From Megaleporinus macrocephalus (taxonomy: Eukaryota; Chordata; Actinopteri; Characiformes; Anostomidae): a stretch of 64,000 nucleotides of DNA. The stretch covers positions 28,177,018-28,241,017 of the forward strand of contig CM038708.1 of assembly GCA_021613375.1 (NCBI GenBank), given 5' to 3'. Shown piece after piece: positions 1-10,443 of the stretch. The first letter of the stretch is position 1. Every line of letters begins with the position of its first letter. A program made the translations under genes and the position numbers. The notes below the pieces were generated by a model, which saw only the letters and a program-made list of their open reading frames with translations, searched no databases and was not told the origin of the DNA.

Positions 1-1160
1 AGGTAGAAAGTTCTAATTCTGATAAAGAAGTTTTTCTCCCTCACAGTCATAAAGCCTGTCTCTGTGTTGCATACCAGCCTCGCTAAACTGCACCACCCAG
101 TATAATTCACTACAAAGATTATCGTTTATTACTTTCCTTTCATTCTCTAGTACTATTGTTCCTCCATTCATTTTCAAACCCAGACAACAGTTTAACTGGC
201 TTTTCACTGCAAACTGCTCCACAGTAAACAAGACTTAATTTGATTGAATTCTGAATGCCAGTTACACCCAATGGCATGCCTGAAGGAGAGAAATGGGGGG
301 AAAAACTAACAAATGGCCGTACTCCATCCTGTGACATGTTGCACAGGGAAACGATAAATGGACAGGGTAAACAAACAAATAAAAGCCAACCGCTTGAAAT
401 ATTGGACCTGCTGCTGCATCACAGCATAGAGAGAATGGAACTGAGTCAGTCAGGTTGCCAGGGAAACTGAGCAGCACAAAACCACCCATCCATCAATCTA
501 AAACATCGACTATCTATTTAAAAAATTACGGCAACATCGTATCATCTGTTTTTCTATTGTATGGCTATCAGCTGTAGGGGCAGAGATATCACAGCATCTG
601 CTGTCAGCACTGAAGACACCAACCGAGCTTTATCTACAAATGCCAGAGATTTCAGTTCTGTATGTCCTTTGTGTCCTGCAGAATGAATGAATGGAAAAGA
701 GCATTAGTACTGCAGGAGAAAACCCAAGTACAGGAATAAATAAATGAATCAATACATCTTTTAATCTTCTGCTATGTGTGAATTAGGGTTCTGATAACAG
801 TGAACTGAGCCTGTTTATTTTCTTGCTGATGTCACATATTTAGTTGCCTTTTTTGGATTGATGACTTGAAATGTGTAAAGAACTTTGTTTTCTCAACCAG
901 TGGGATGCTGAACACCAGCATACAAATATTTATTATTATTATTTGTAGCAGTAGTATTAGCCTGACACTTTTATACGTTACTCATATTCTGGTTTATGGT
1001 TATGAGGTGTGTGGGAGCAGGAGCTGAGACACACACACACATTAGTGTACAATGTCCTCAGTAATGACTGGTAATGTGCTGGATCACCCTGACAACACGG
1101 TCCACTCCATCTTCAAGAGAGTACGGACTTCAGGTCACACACACTAACAAGCATTGCCAC
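1..1160. other. unremarkable intronic sequence
   Basis: AT-rich unique-looking sequence. There is a short (TTA)n run near 930-945 and a short (CA)n run near 1030-1042. I see no coding exon or transposon end. Confidence 0.5.
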
Positions 1161-1168
1161 ATCTCCTG

Positions 1169-1170
<2 letters not shown>

Positions 1171-1219
<49 letters not shown>
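1171..1219. repeat. (GT)n microsatellite
   Basis: About 24 uninterrupted GT dinucleotides. It generates open frames rich in Cys-Val or His-Thr that are not genes. Confidence 0.97.
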
Positions 1220-1220
<1 letters not shown>

Positions 1221-1375
1221 TCTCCAGTCAAAACTATATACGTTTGCCTGACGCACAGTGCAGGAGGACCGAGACTGGGGGCATGTCGGGTAACCAGAAA
1301 CAGTGAAGGTGTAACTTTTACAGCATGTGCCAGAAAAATGTGCAAACAAGAAAAGACCCCCAAAGTGTGAAGTAC

Positions 1376-1376
1376 A

Positions 1377-1407
<31 letters not shown>
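1376..1407. repeat. (GT)n microsatellite, shorter copy
   Basis: About 13 GT units followed by an imperfect ATGTGTGG end. Confidence 0.95.
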
Positions 1408-1597
1408 GTTTCTTGCAGTAGCTATGAACGCTGCTCATCTGTACATGCGTGATGACAACTCCAAAGACGTTCCCAGCTCTCCCCTCTCCCTGCTGTTGCC
1501 TCCCCACAATGCCGTAACACAGGATTAGGAGACATTAGGAGAGAAAGCACTAATCTGCTTTACAGCGGAACCAGCCTAAACAATGAGTCAGTCAGAG

Positions 1598-1686
1598 TTA
1601 GTGAGAGAGAGAGAGACAGAGAGAAAGAAAGAGGAGTAAGGAGGGAGAGAGAGAGAGAGAAAGAGAGAAACGAAAAAGAGGAGTAA

Positions 1687-1718
<32 letters not shown>

Positions 1719-1808
1719 GACAAAGAGGAGTAAGGAGGGAGAGAGACGAAAAAGAGGAGTAAGGAGGGAGAGAGAGAGAGAAAGAGAGAAACGAAAAAGA
1801 GGAGTAAG

Positions 1809-1841
<33 letters not shown>

Positions 1842-1937
1842 GAGAAAGAGGAGTAAGGAGGGAGAGAGACGAAAAAGAGGAGTAAGGAGGGAGAGAGAGA
1901 GAGAGAAAGAGAGAAACGAAAAAGAGGAGTAGGGAGG

Positions 1938-1973
<36 letters not shown>

Positions 1974-2084
1974 CGAGAAAGAGGAGTAAGGAGGGAGAGA
2001 GAGAGAGAAAGAGAGAAACGAGAAAGAGAAGTAAGGAGGGAGAGAAAGAGAGAGAGAGAGAGAGAAACGAGAAAGAGGAGTAAG

Positions 2085-2146
<62 letters not shown>

Positions 2147-2365
2147 GAGAAACAAGAAAGAGGAGTAAGGAGGGAAAGAGAGAAAGAAAGAGAAAGGGGG
2201 GAGAGAGAGAAACGAGAAAGGAGTAAGGAGGGAGAGAGAGAGAAAGAGAGAGAGAGAACCAAGAGAGAGTAAAGAGGCAAGAATAGAGATAGAGGGAAGG
2301 GACAAGAGAAAGAGAAAGAGAGAGACGTGAGAGAGGGAGAGAGAGAAACGAGAAAGAGGAGTAAG

Positions 2366-2419
<54 letters not shown>

Positions 2420-2758
2420 GAGAAACAAGAAAGAGGAGTAAGGAGGGAAAGAGAGAAAGAAAGAGAAAGGGGGGAGAGAGAGAAACGAGAAAGGAGTAAG
2501 GAGGGAGAGAGAGAGAAAGAGAGAGAGAGAACCAAGAGAGAGTAAAGAGGCAAGAATAGAGATAGAGGGAAGGGACAAGAGAAAGAGAAAGAGAGAGACG
2601 TGAGAGAGGGAGAGATAAAAAAAAGAGGAAAGAGGCAAGAGGAGAGAGAGGGAGAGACGAGAAAGGCAAGAGGAGAGAGAGAGAGAGGTGAGAATAGAGA
2701 GTGTGTGAGGGAGAGAGAGAAAGAATGAGAGAAAGAGACAACAAAAGGGAAGGACAGA
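1598..2758. repeat. 1.1-kb polypurine (GA)n-rich complex minisatellite
   Basis: Almost pure purine on the plus strand. It is built of irregular units that combine (GA)n with the recurring anchors GAGGAGTAAGGAGGGAG and GAAACGARAAAGAG, spaced roughly 30-80 bp apart. A segment of about 273 bp is tandemly duplicated near-perfectly (for example 2161-2330 matches 2434-2603). The 300-400 codon Ser/Leu frames on the minus strand are translations of this tract and are not genes. Such homopurine mirror-like DNA can form triplexes. Confidence 0.95.
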
Positions 2759-2760
2759 AC

Positions 2761-3280
2761 TTAAATGAAGAATTTAGTTAGAAGAACAGGAAAGAAAAAA
2801 AAACAGAAAACAAGATTTAGAATAAAGCAGGACAAAGAGACAAATTAATGAAGAAAAAAGAGAAAGGGAGAGTGTGAAAGTGAGGAAAGATAAAAAGAGA
2901 TGTAAGGAAAAGAAACAGGGGAGGTGAAAAGGCAAAGATAATGTAAGGAGAGAAGAACAGAAGAGAAATGAATGAGAGAAACGAAGTGATTAGAGTGAAT
3001 AATTGAACTAACAGTGTATCAATACACATAACAGCCAAACTGCACTGACCACCAGCGTCATTAGCTCCCAGCAGGCAAACCGAGACCCTACTCTCTCCTG
3101 AACCGCAGCCTGGTATTTTGCATTCAGCAACAATAGCCTTACTGTGTAACAGCAGCAGCTGCACTGTGAACAGAAGCTACACCACATAATAGAGGTTCCT
3201 GAACAGATTTCATGTACAGTTCAAGGGAAAAAACCTCTGGTATAGAAGATTTACACTGGATGAAGGATCTGACTGGGCCT
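2761..3280. other. A/G-rich tail of the polypurine tract, then unique sequence
   Basis: Purine-rich but non-repetitive to about 3000 (AAAGAGAAAGGG-like), then ordinary unique sequence. No feature recognised. Confidence 0.5.
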
Positions 3281-3408
3281 TTACCACTGTTCTCTTCTGA
3301 AGTAACAGTGTCTACAAACTTTTGTCAAAGATTTTCTTATACCTCGGGTTTCAGCTGATACCAGAAAACGCTTTTGTTGTCCTACAAAGAAACTACATGC
3401 ATTTTTTT

Positions 3409-3740
3409 TTATTGTTTCCACATCATTTGAACACCACAGCTGCTCTTTCCAATATGTAAACATTCCCACGATGAATGGACCAACAGAAATGCTTCAAAAC
3501 AGCTTGGATTGAAATCTCTTTCGATAAACGTAGCCGCTCCTGTGAAGTTCCCATTTTGAAGATACACATGCATCATCACATGCAAGTGTGTCATTAGTTT
3601 TTCCTCCAACATCCAGTCCAGCACTTCCCACTGATACACTGATAACCAGCGAAATCTGGTTCTGAACTGGTCCATCAGAGATGGTTCCAGACAGTCCTCT
3701 AGACGTACAGCAAGGTCACCAAGGAAGAAGCCTAGACAGA
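3409..3740 (-). other. unrecognised open frame, doubtful exon
   Basis: An open frame on the minus strand that is not made of simple repeat. It reads through a mixed-composition peptide (for example DQFRTRFRWLSVYQWEVLDW, then MLEEKL). A CTAG preceded by a short pyrimidine stretch at about 3733-3740 could serve as an acceptor. The low-coordinate end overlaps a motif near 3461-3510 that recurs at about 37000 and 54340, so part of it is dispersed repeat. I do not recognise a family. It is more likely a repeat-derived open frame than a gene. Confidence 0.2.
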
Positions 3741-3799
3741 CTGTTTGGGTGTGCGAGTGAGTGAGCTGCATCTGGCCCACACACAACGACAAGCAGAGA

Positions 3800-4145
3800 C
3801 ATGCTGAGTCTCAGAGAGTCTCACAGAGAGAGGCAGACAGATGCAGAGAGACATGCGGTGAGACATCAAGACACACACAGAGCTGCGGTGTGATTCGCAG
3901 ACTCGCTGGCTGATGTGGAGAGACACGAAGATATCCACAGGTACAAAGAGACTCTCAGAGACTTGCTGAGAGATGCGGACAGACACCACGACGAGCAGAG
4001 AGATGCTCAGAGACGATGCGAGAACAGAGCAGACGTGGTGAGAGAGTCTTAGTGGAAGATAGCTCAGTCCTCCATCTTGCGGTCAGCTGGAGTGACACGT
4101 CTCTCCAGGGGGAAACATGTGTCCACGCAAGCCCAGCAGGCACAC
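3800..4145. repeat. degenerate AGAGAC-rich low-complexity tract
   Basis: Many near-repeats of AGAGAC, GATGCGGACAGAC and CTCAGAGAC-like words at irregular spacing of about 30-45 bp. Probably a decayed minisatellite. Confidence 0.55.
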
Positions 4146-4324
4146 ACAAAGATGCCTCTGTGAGTTAACTAGGTCAGAGAGAAGCAGGGCACGACAGGGC
4201 TTCACTGAAACTTTAAAAATGGATCGGCGTGTAGTTCAGTTATTAGCCATGTTTAATGCAGGAGGACGTGTCAACACGATCACATAGTTCAGCATTCTGG
4301 CAACGAGACTCCAGAGGAAACAGT

Positions 4325-4938
4325 GGGTGCGTCCGGAATCGTGTACTTCCATACTGAACAGTACGCAGAAGCAGTGCGCGGGAGTGACTAGGGTGTCCGA
4401 ATACATAGTATTCATCAAGCAGTACGCGAAAAGTCCCCGGACGATGTACAATACATTTTTTAGTATGCAGCCCCAGCACACTGTCCTGTCCCATAATTCT
4501 ATTGGAGACGTGGAGAAATTCAAAGCGGAGGAGAAAACAGTAAAAGCCGTACGTCAGCTGTGTGTACGCGGCTACGGCTAGTTAACTGCTGTGACCGAAG
4601 TTAGCGCTACTTCTGAGATAAACAATGATTAAATTCCTCTCTGAGCTACAGCTCCACACTGTGTGAGTACATATTCAGACAAACAAAACAGTGTCACAAA
4701 CACCATCTAAAACCGTCGGTAAAGGAGGCTTCTTTTTTAATGAAGAGCGGGATGTTTACTGTGGTGGTCTGACATCTTGTGTCACAGGACGTTGGTGAGA
4801 TGGCAGATGTAGTGCGTCCGAGGTTGCGTGGATACTAAAACTCGCACACTGAAAGAGCATACTAGCTTAACGGGCAGGCAGTGCGCACTAGCTCCAACTG
4901 AGGACCTACTGTTCAAATACGCAATATCGGACACACCC
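4325..4938. mobile_element. non-autonomous TIR DNA transposon, Harbinger-like
   Basis: The left end starts GGGTGCGTCCGGAATCGTGT. The right end, read in reverse complement, starts GGGTGTGTCCGATATTGCGT, and both run on to a shared TGAACAGTA. The 614-bp interval is flanked by a 3-bp direct repeat AGT (4322-4324 and 4939-4941). A GGG end with a 3-bp target duplication suggests PIF/Harbinger, but AGT is not the usual TWA, so the superfamily is uncertain. There is no transposase. A second GTGCGTCCG at 4813 hints at an internal duplicated end. Confidence 0.7.
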
Positions 4939-4941
4939 AGT

Positions 4942-6027
4942 TTTAATAGCGCGCCCCCTTTGACTCCCACTTCGCTCCGCCAGGATGCACCCAGATGTCC
5001 AGTTCTGATCAATCGGTGGTGTCTACGAATGACAGTAAATGAGAGACTAGGAAGGTAGAAGATAATTCATTACTCATCTAAGGCGCTGCATCATGAGTCA
5101 CCTTGAATAACTTCATGTAAAAGTACAAACATCAGCAGCCGATATTTTAGCAAATCATTTAGTCCACCAGAGTTTGCCATCTGGTGGACGATTTAACTGA
5201 CAAGCAGGTGAGCAGTCAAAGCATTCAGATTATTCGAGCACCGCTGCCTTGACTTACTAGGGGAATTCAATGACCCGCATGTTTAGGAACGTCCACAAAC
5301 AGCACAGCACATTATTTTCACAAGCTCCAACCAGGCAGTTCAGAGACGCTGAAGGGACATTCGGTAATAGGCTTCTCAAAAAGCCAGTCAAGTAGAACAT
5401 GCAGCCACCTTCCAGAGGGTGTAATAGAGTTTTAGTGTGTGTGTCTGAAGTGAGACGGTGGTTAAGCCCACATATAGCGTGCTCTCTGGTATATACATAA
5501 CCTGGTGATGACCAATACTGAACAGCACATAATACTGGACATGGCAATACAAGTGTCAGTTGTTAACTATGAATTGTGAAACTGGACATGAGCAACAGCA
5601 GAGACTCTATTTATATTATAGCCACTCCCTCTCCCTCATCCTGGACATCACTTCTTCCAGCCACTTCTCATTCTCAGGGTCATTATAGCATAAGAGAGAG
5701 TCATAAGTACAAGGACCAGATCTAACAAAGTAAAGAATCCAGAGCTTTTATTTTATTTGACAGTAAAAAATATGGTGCTTCCAACAAGGAAGGAAACCTC
5801 CTGCATATTTTATATTTTAGATCATTGATATATGCTAATATAACCAATTTATCAGCTGTTACGCTACAGAGTATCAGGCTGATTCAGAAGCTGACCAAAG
5901 GTACAAGACAATGAAGCTGTTTTCTCCTCCTAACCATTTGGCGATGCATGGATCCCGGCAGGCCGTTTATATAAAATATATAAATTGGTTCACAAGAAAA
6001 ACATTCAGTTAACAACAACTGTTGGTT
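4942..6027. other. unique-looking intronic sequence
   Basis: No transposon end or exon recognised. It contains a perfect 10-bp stem inverted repeat at 5162-5189 (GTCCACCAGA, 8-nt loop, TCTGGTGGAC). Otherwise nothing stands out. Confidence 0.45.
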
Positions 6028-6035
6028 TACACACC

Positions 6036-6674
6036 TAGGGCTGCAGCTATCAATTATTTTAGCAAACGAGTATTCTATTGATTCTATTCCATTAATTAAT
6101 GAGATAAAATATTTTTGCTTTATTAAAAGAGCAATAGTAAATATGTTAGATAAAATAAAAGCAGGTGTATTAACATTTTTTGCTTAAGCTGCATATAGTA
6201 AGATTTTAAAGAAAACATTTTAATAATTACTATTATTAAAATGTATTACTAGACCTATTGTTTAATGTACACTCATTTACTCTGCTGAAGCTAGTCCTAC
6301 ACTTGCTGACCCACTTACTGCAAACAAACTAAACTGAATATTCTTGGTGTATTGGATTGGTGCATTTTAATTCACACAAGAAGTTAACTTTAGCCATGTC
6401 TTTCTTCAGGTTTACACTCAGTAACGGCTCCCTCGGCTAGTTCGCTTTTACAGTAGACTTTGAACACTTTGTTTTCTCTGTATCGTTTTCTCTGGCCCAT
6501 CTCTTCTGTTCGCCTCTCCTTATTTTCTCTCTCTTCCTCTATTTTGCAATTCGCACCATCCAATCACGTCGTGATCGTGTCACCTGGCAACACCATAAGC
6601 GTGCGCTGTGCAACAGTAAAAGTCATCCGATGATTTTTTCTAATCAATTTACTAGAGGAGTCATTTCAGCCCTA
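6036..6674. mobile_element. non-autonomous hAT element with perfect 8-bp TSD
   Basis: The ends are TAGGGCTGCAGC on the left and TAGGGCTGAAAT on the right (reverse complement). They are flanked by identical 8-bp direct repeats TACACACC (6028-6035 and 6675-6682), the hallmark of hAT transposition. It is 639 bp long with no transposase frame, so it is an internally deleted or MITE-type copy. Confidence 0.92.
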
Positions 6675-6905
6675 TACACACCATAACACCAGGCACAAAA
6701 CAAGAGTACCATCAAGCGTTTAGAAGCTAAATCTGATGGAACTCAAGAGTTAAGTGACACAGATGCAACATGTGGAGTATTCTCTTACTCCTCGTCTGTG
6801 GGTCACAGTTGGCAGCTGAGCAGATTCTCCTGAGGGGGTTTGGAGGGAGGGACAGAGGGACCAGGAGAGAGGGAAGAAAAGAAGAAAGCCTCTAAGGAGC
6901 AGGGG

Positions 6906-6906
<1 letters not shown>

Positions 6907-6937
<31 letters not shown>
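6907..6937. repeat. (CT)n microsatellite
   Basis: About 15 CT units immediately beside a GC-rich block. Confidence 0.95.
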
Positions 6938-6938
<1 letters not shown>

Positions 6939-7777
6939 CCGCCGCCTCCTATGGTATGTGTGAAATGCAATGACTCGGCAGATAGCACGAGGATGAGCAC
7001 GCTCTATTTTAGCCTTGCACACTTAGAGCCCGCGGCGGGGCCCAGCGAGCGCCTGACCCACATTAAGCCCTGTCTGCAGCGCCGTGCGGCTGCGTTAGCT
7101 GAAGTAATTACAGCTCCCGCTCCCCCAACGGTGTCCCAGAGGAGCGGAGTCGTTTACCGCTGCGAAAAAAAAAAAAGCGTTTGTGACTGGGTCGCCCAGG
7201 TGTGAGGTGTGTGTAACAGTGTGGGTGAGAGTGCTGTGATGTGTGTATGATGGTACGTCTCTGTCCGAATGGAGGCATACAGCAGTGTGAAGTATTGCTG
7301 AGAGACTTCTGAACGTGAGAGATGAACTGAAGACCTTTACTCCGAGAGGCAATCTAAAATATAACACATCATATCAGTGCTCTATTCTTGGCTTTTAATA
7401 TATATATATATATATATAGTCATATAAGGAAACTCAACTGTCTGCTCCTCACGCAGCAGATTGTTACCCCTGACAAGCCAACGCCCCATAGGAAAGGAAT
7501 CTCACTGAACTGAGCCTGAGGTCTGACGCAGCAGACAGGATCAGCCAGAGGTTACTGAAATGTTTCTGACAATCCTCAGGAGGCACATACCATTATGTAA
7601 CCTTTCAGCTAAAACAGAGCAGGTACATCTGTTACACTTATGACATTTCACAGCCGTGACCCTTATTAATAGGTGTTCCTCAGCTAGCCAACATTGTATT
7701 TAATAAAAGCAGACATGACAGACCAACAGACAGAGGAGAATATCAAGACAGAGACAAAACAAGGGATAAACATGAAT

Positions 7778-7851
7778 CATTATTATTATTATTATTATTA
7801 TTGTTATAGACACACACACACACACATTATATATATAAATATATATATAAT
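7778..7851. repeat. compound (ATT)n (CA)n (TA)n microsatellite
   Basis: Consecutive ATT, CA and TA runs separated by a few bases. Confidence 0.93.
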
Positions 7852-7883
7852 TGGTGTTGACATTTCTAAGTTTGTGCACCGTT

Positions 7884-7952
7884 GAACTGAGCTGAACTAA
7901 GCTGAACTGAGCTGAACTAAACTGAGCCAGACAGACAGACAGACAGACAAAC
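7884..7952. repeat. GCTGAACT-like and (ACAG)n tandem repeat
   Basis: Four 10-bp units of the form GAGCTGAACT or AAGCTGAACT followed by about six ACAG tetramers. Confidence 0.85.
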
Positions 7953-8293
7953 AGAGGAGGTCTCTTCATTTCAGTCACATGTATTTTCACTCACATGATG
8001 GCTCTATGATTGGTGTGATACATTCACCTCAGGACTGTTACTGAGGATTTATGGAGCCATCTGGGCAGTTAACATTCAAGAAACAGGACGCTGTGATTGG
8101 CTGGGATGAGGAATAATAGCAAGATAGGAAGGCTGGGATCAAATGGAAGTGGCTACATTAAGTTAAGCTCACATTATAAAATCATATAAACTGACTAGCA
8201 AACAGTGCATTTTTGATAAACTATATCTCTTGACCACGACAATGATCCATAGAACTGCACAATCCAAGCAAATCGCTAATGTTATTTTAGGAT

Positions 8294-8707
8294 AGGACTG
8301 TCCGTTAAAGACGGGACAGCAGATCTGGACTCAGATTTGGGGTGGTGAGATGGCTGACTAGGAGAGGAAGTGAGCTGACCGAGCATGTCCGTACGAAATC
8401 CCTGGCCAACTCTGTCAAGCCCAGTCGAGGTGATAGAGGGTCTGAGACAAACACGACTGATGCAACTCTCCAGCCAGACCTTCCCAGTCTTCCAGGATTG
8501 TCCACTATAAATACACAACCTGCAAACGGGGTGGGGGGTGTCCTCAGATCGTCACCGTGTTTGTGTGTGTGTGTGTATGTATTAGTGTGTTGTCCAAGTG
8601 CAGTCTTACACGTAGGCAAGCTCATATGCAGTGTGGGACATCCAATCCTCGGAGCAGAGGCCAATGTGGAGCTGGATTTGGCTGTCCCGTAAGGCCGAGA
8701 CATTCCA
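8294..8707. mobile_element. probable small TIR transposon copy
   Basis: Inverted terminal similarity over about 35 bp: the left end carries ACGGGACAGCAGATCTGG and the right end, in reverse complement, carries ACGGGACAGCCAAATCCAG, each preceded by a GGANTGTC word. No target duplication is recognisable, so the exact ends are uncertain. It contains a (TG)n run near 8556-8577. Confidence 0.45.
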
Positions 8708-8948
8708 ACTATAGCTCAGGTTACCGGCTATACCGGGCACTAATAGAACTGGCTGCTATACCAGGCAGCAGGGTTACCAGCAATACGCAGCTTAAAGAAG
8801 GTTAACAGTTGTTTCCAAATCTAGCAAGGTTGCCATATATACATGACAAATCAGACTCTAGGTTTCCAGGGCAATATGAAGCAGCAAACACACAATCTGG
8901 GAAATGAACTACCTACTGCTGATATAGAAGTTCACAGAAAGCTTTCAC

Positions 8949-9130
8949 ATGAGCCCAATATCACCGAGCCCAATGCCCAATGTCAAGCATCAGCTAGAAG
9001 GGTATAAAGTCCCCAAACACTGGGCTGTGGAGCAGCAGAACTGGAGTGGTTTTCTGGAACGATGGAGTGCAACTGAATACATCTTCGATCCAGCAGCAGC
9101 CAGTTGCACCAGCAGAACGCAAATGTCTTT
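8949..9130. repeat. possible decayed dispersed-repeat segment
   Basis: Words such as AGCACTGG..TGTGGAGCAG..GGAGTGG..GGAACGATGGAGTG resemble a dispersed fish repeat that I recall only loosely. The 120-codon open frame starting at 8949 runs through it and then into AT-rich sequence, and is unlikely to be a gene. Confidence 0.3.
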
Positions 9131-9573
9131 AAAGCGTCCATCTTTCATATATACTTATTCTGATCTGCTGTTTTCTCAAACGGGTGATCTCGTGCACAAT
9201 ATTTTAACAGCACTTCATCAACGAGCGGTCAGTAATGTTAGCAAAGCTGTGGCTAACGTAACTGCTATTTACATTTGCTTAGTGACAGTGGCTATGTTAG
9301 TCATATTGTAAAAGTTGCAGTGAGAGCTTTGTTTATGTCTGTGTTGAGTTGTAAATCTGTAGCTAGGAGGTCTATGATCTTTTCAATCAATGAAAATAAA
9401 AGGTGAAATATAAATCAAATAAATCAAAAGACAACAAATAGACAAGTTTAATTTGTCCTACAGAACAGGATGCCTTTCGTTTTCTTCCAGGTTTTCCTAT
9501 TTATTATAACAGGGTTGTACATTTTAAGGTTTTATTTAGTAAATGTTATTTAGTTTAGTGTTTCGTTAACTTA

Positions 9574-9860
9574 GTATAGAGGTTAGCACTGCCGCCTCAC
9601 AGCAAGACAATAGATCTGGGTTCGATTCCTGTTCCGGGATGTTCTGTGTGGAGTTTGTATGTTCTCCCCGTGCTTAAGTGGGATTCCTCCGGGTACTCCA
9701 GTTTCCTCCCACAGTCCGAAGGCCATGCAATGGACTGGTGACTTGTACCCTGCCTTTGCCCGATGATGCTGGGATTGGCTTCAGCCCCCTGTGACCCCAA
9801 CTAGTGGGATGAAGCTTAAGATAATGGATGGATGGATGGATGGATGGATGAATTGATTTT
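9574..9860 (+). mobile_element. tRNA-derived SINE-like retroposon, copy 1
   Basis: Begins GGTTAGCACTGCCGCCTCAC after a few bases, with a canonical polymerase III B box GGTTCGATTCC at 9619-9629. A body shared with two other copies in the window follows, ending in a (GGAT)n tail. It is flanked by the 9-bp direct repeat GTTAACTTA (9565-9573 and 9861-9869). The extreme 5' part present in copy 2 is missing. The tail and target duplication show retroposition. Confidence 0.88.
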
Positions 9861-9911
9861 GTTAACTTAAAGATCTTCAAGGCTGCAGAACTAATTATCC
9901 AACATCAGTAC

Positions 9912-10435
9912 TAGTGTTGCAGCAATATACCGTGACATGTATATTGAGGAGTCTGACAAAGACAAAGAGGAGCTGCACGGAAAATACAGGCAAATAGTAT
10001 CACGCCTATAACGCTGTGATCAAGATCATTTTCATTATGGTTTAAATCAGCTGCCAGCTTATAGCGCAATATGGCTCCAGTGATTTCAGCATTATTAAAC
10101 CCCATATTTATCTCCAATTTGTGTTTACACTGTTACTCTCTCCTTCTACCTTATCGTGTAATAGGCCTCACGAAAAATACAAAAGATTCAGTGATAAGAC
10201 TCAAGTTTGTGATTCAAATTCAAAAGCAATATAGCATCCATCCAGCCTGATTTACAAACAGACACAATTACCCCAATCTGACCCCTAAATGATTCAAAAT
10301 CGTTAAAAGCTTCACGTCAACCACCTACAACGGTAAAAATCCTTTGTTTACTTGTCAAATACTATATACAATGAAGCTGTGATATGTTTTGTGATGATTA
10401 TCATACTGTAAAAATCTCATATCTCTGCAACCCCA
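9912..10435. mobile_element. non-autonomous hAT element with perfect 8-bp TSD
   Basis: Ends TAGTGTTGCAGCAATATAC (left) and TGGGGTTGCAGAGATATGA (right, reverse complement), flanked by identical ATCAGTAC repeats (9904-9911 and 10436-10443). It is 524 bp with no transposase frame. It lies 35 bp from the SINE-like copy. Confidence 0.85.
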
Positions 10436-10443
10436 ATCAGTAC

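Larger units (their letters stand above)
6683..8290. other. intronic sequence with microsatellites and one GC-rich block
   Basis: Contains (CT)n at 6907-6937, a GC-rich block at about 7020-7165, A12 at 7165-7176, (TA)n at 7398-7418, (ATT)n/(CA)n/(TA)n at 7778-7851, and tandem GCTGAACT-like and ACAG units at 7884-7950. No exon is recognised. CCAAT-like ATTGG words near 8095 are isolated. Confidence 0.6.

Noticed and set aside
1074..1528. Cys-Val and His-Thr repeat frames
   Set aside because: They come from (GT)n microsatellites.
1560..2744. Open frames of 320-394 codons made of Ser, Leu, Phe and Pro on the minus strand
   Set aside because: They are translations of the (GA)n polypurine tract in all three frames and follow the repeat, not a protein.
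9610..9635. tRNA gene (B box GGTTCGATTCC)
   Set aside because: No cloverleaf follows. The body, (GGAT)n tail and target duplication show a SINE-like retroposon.
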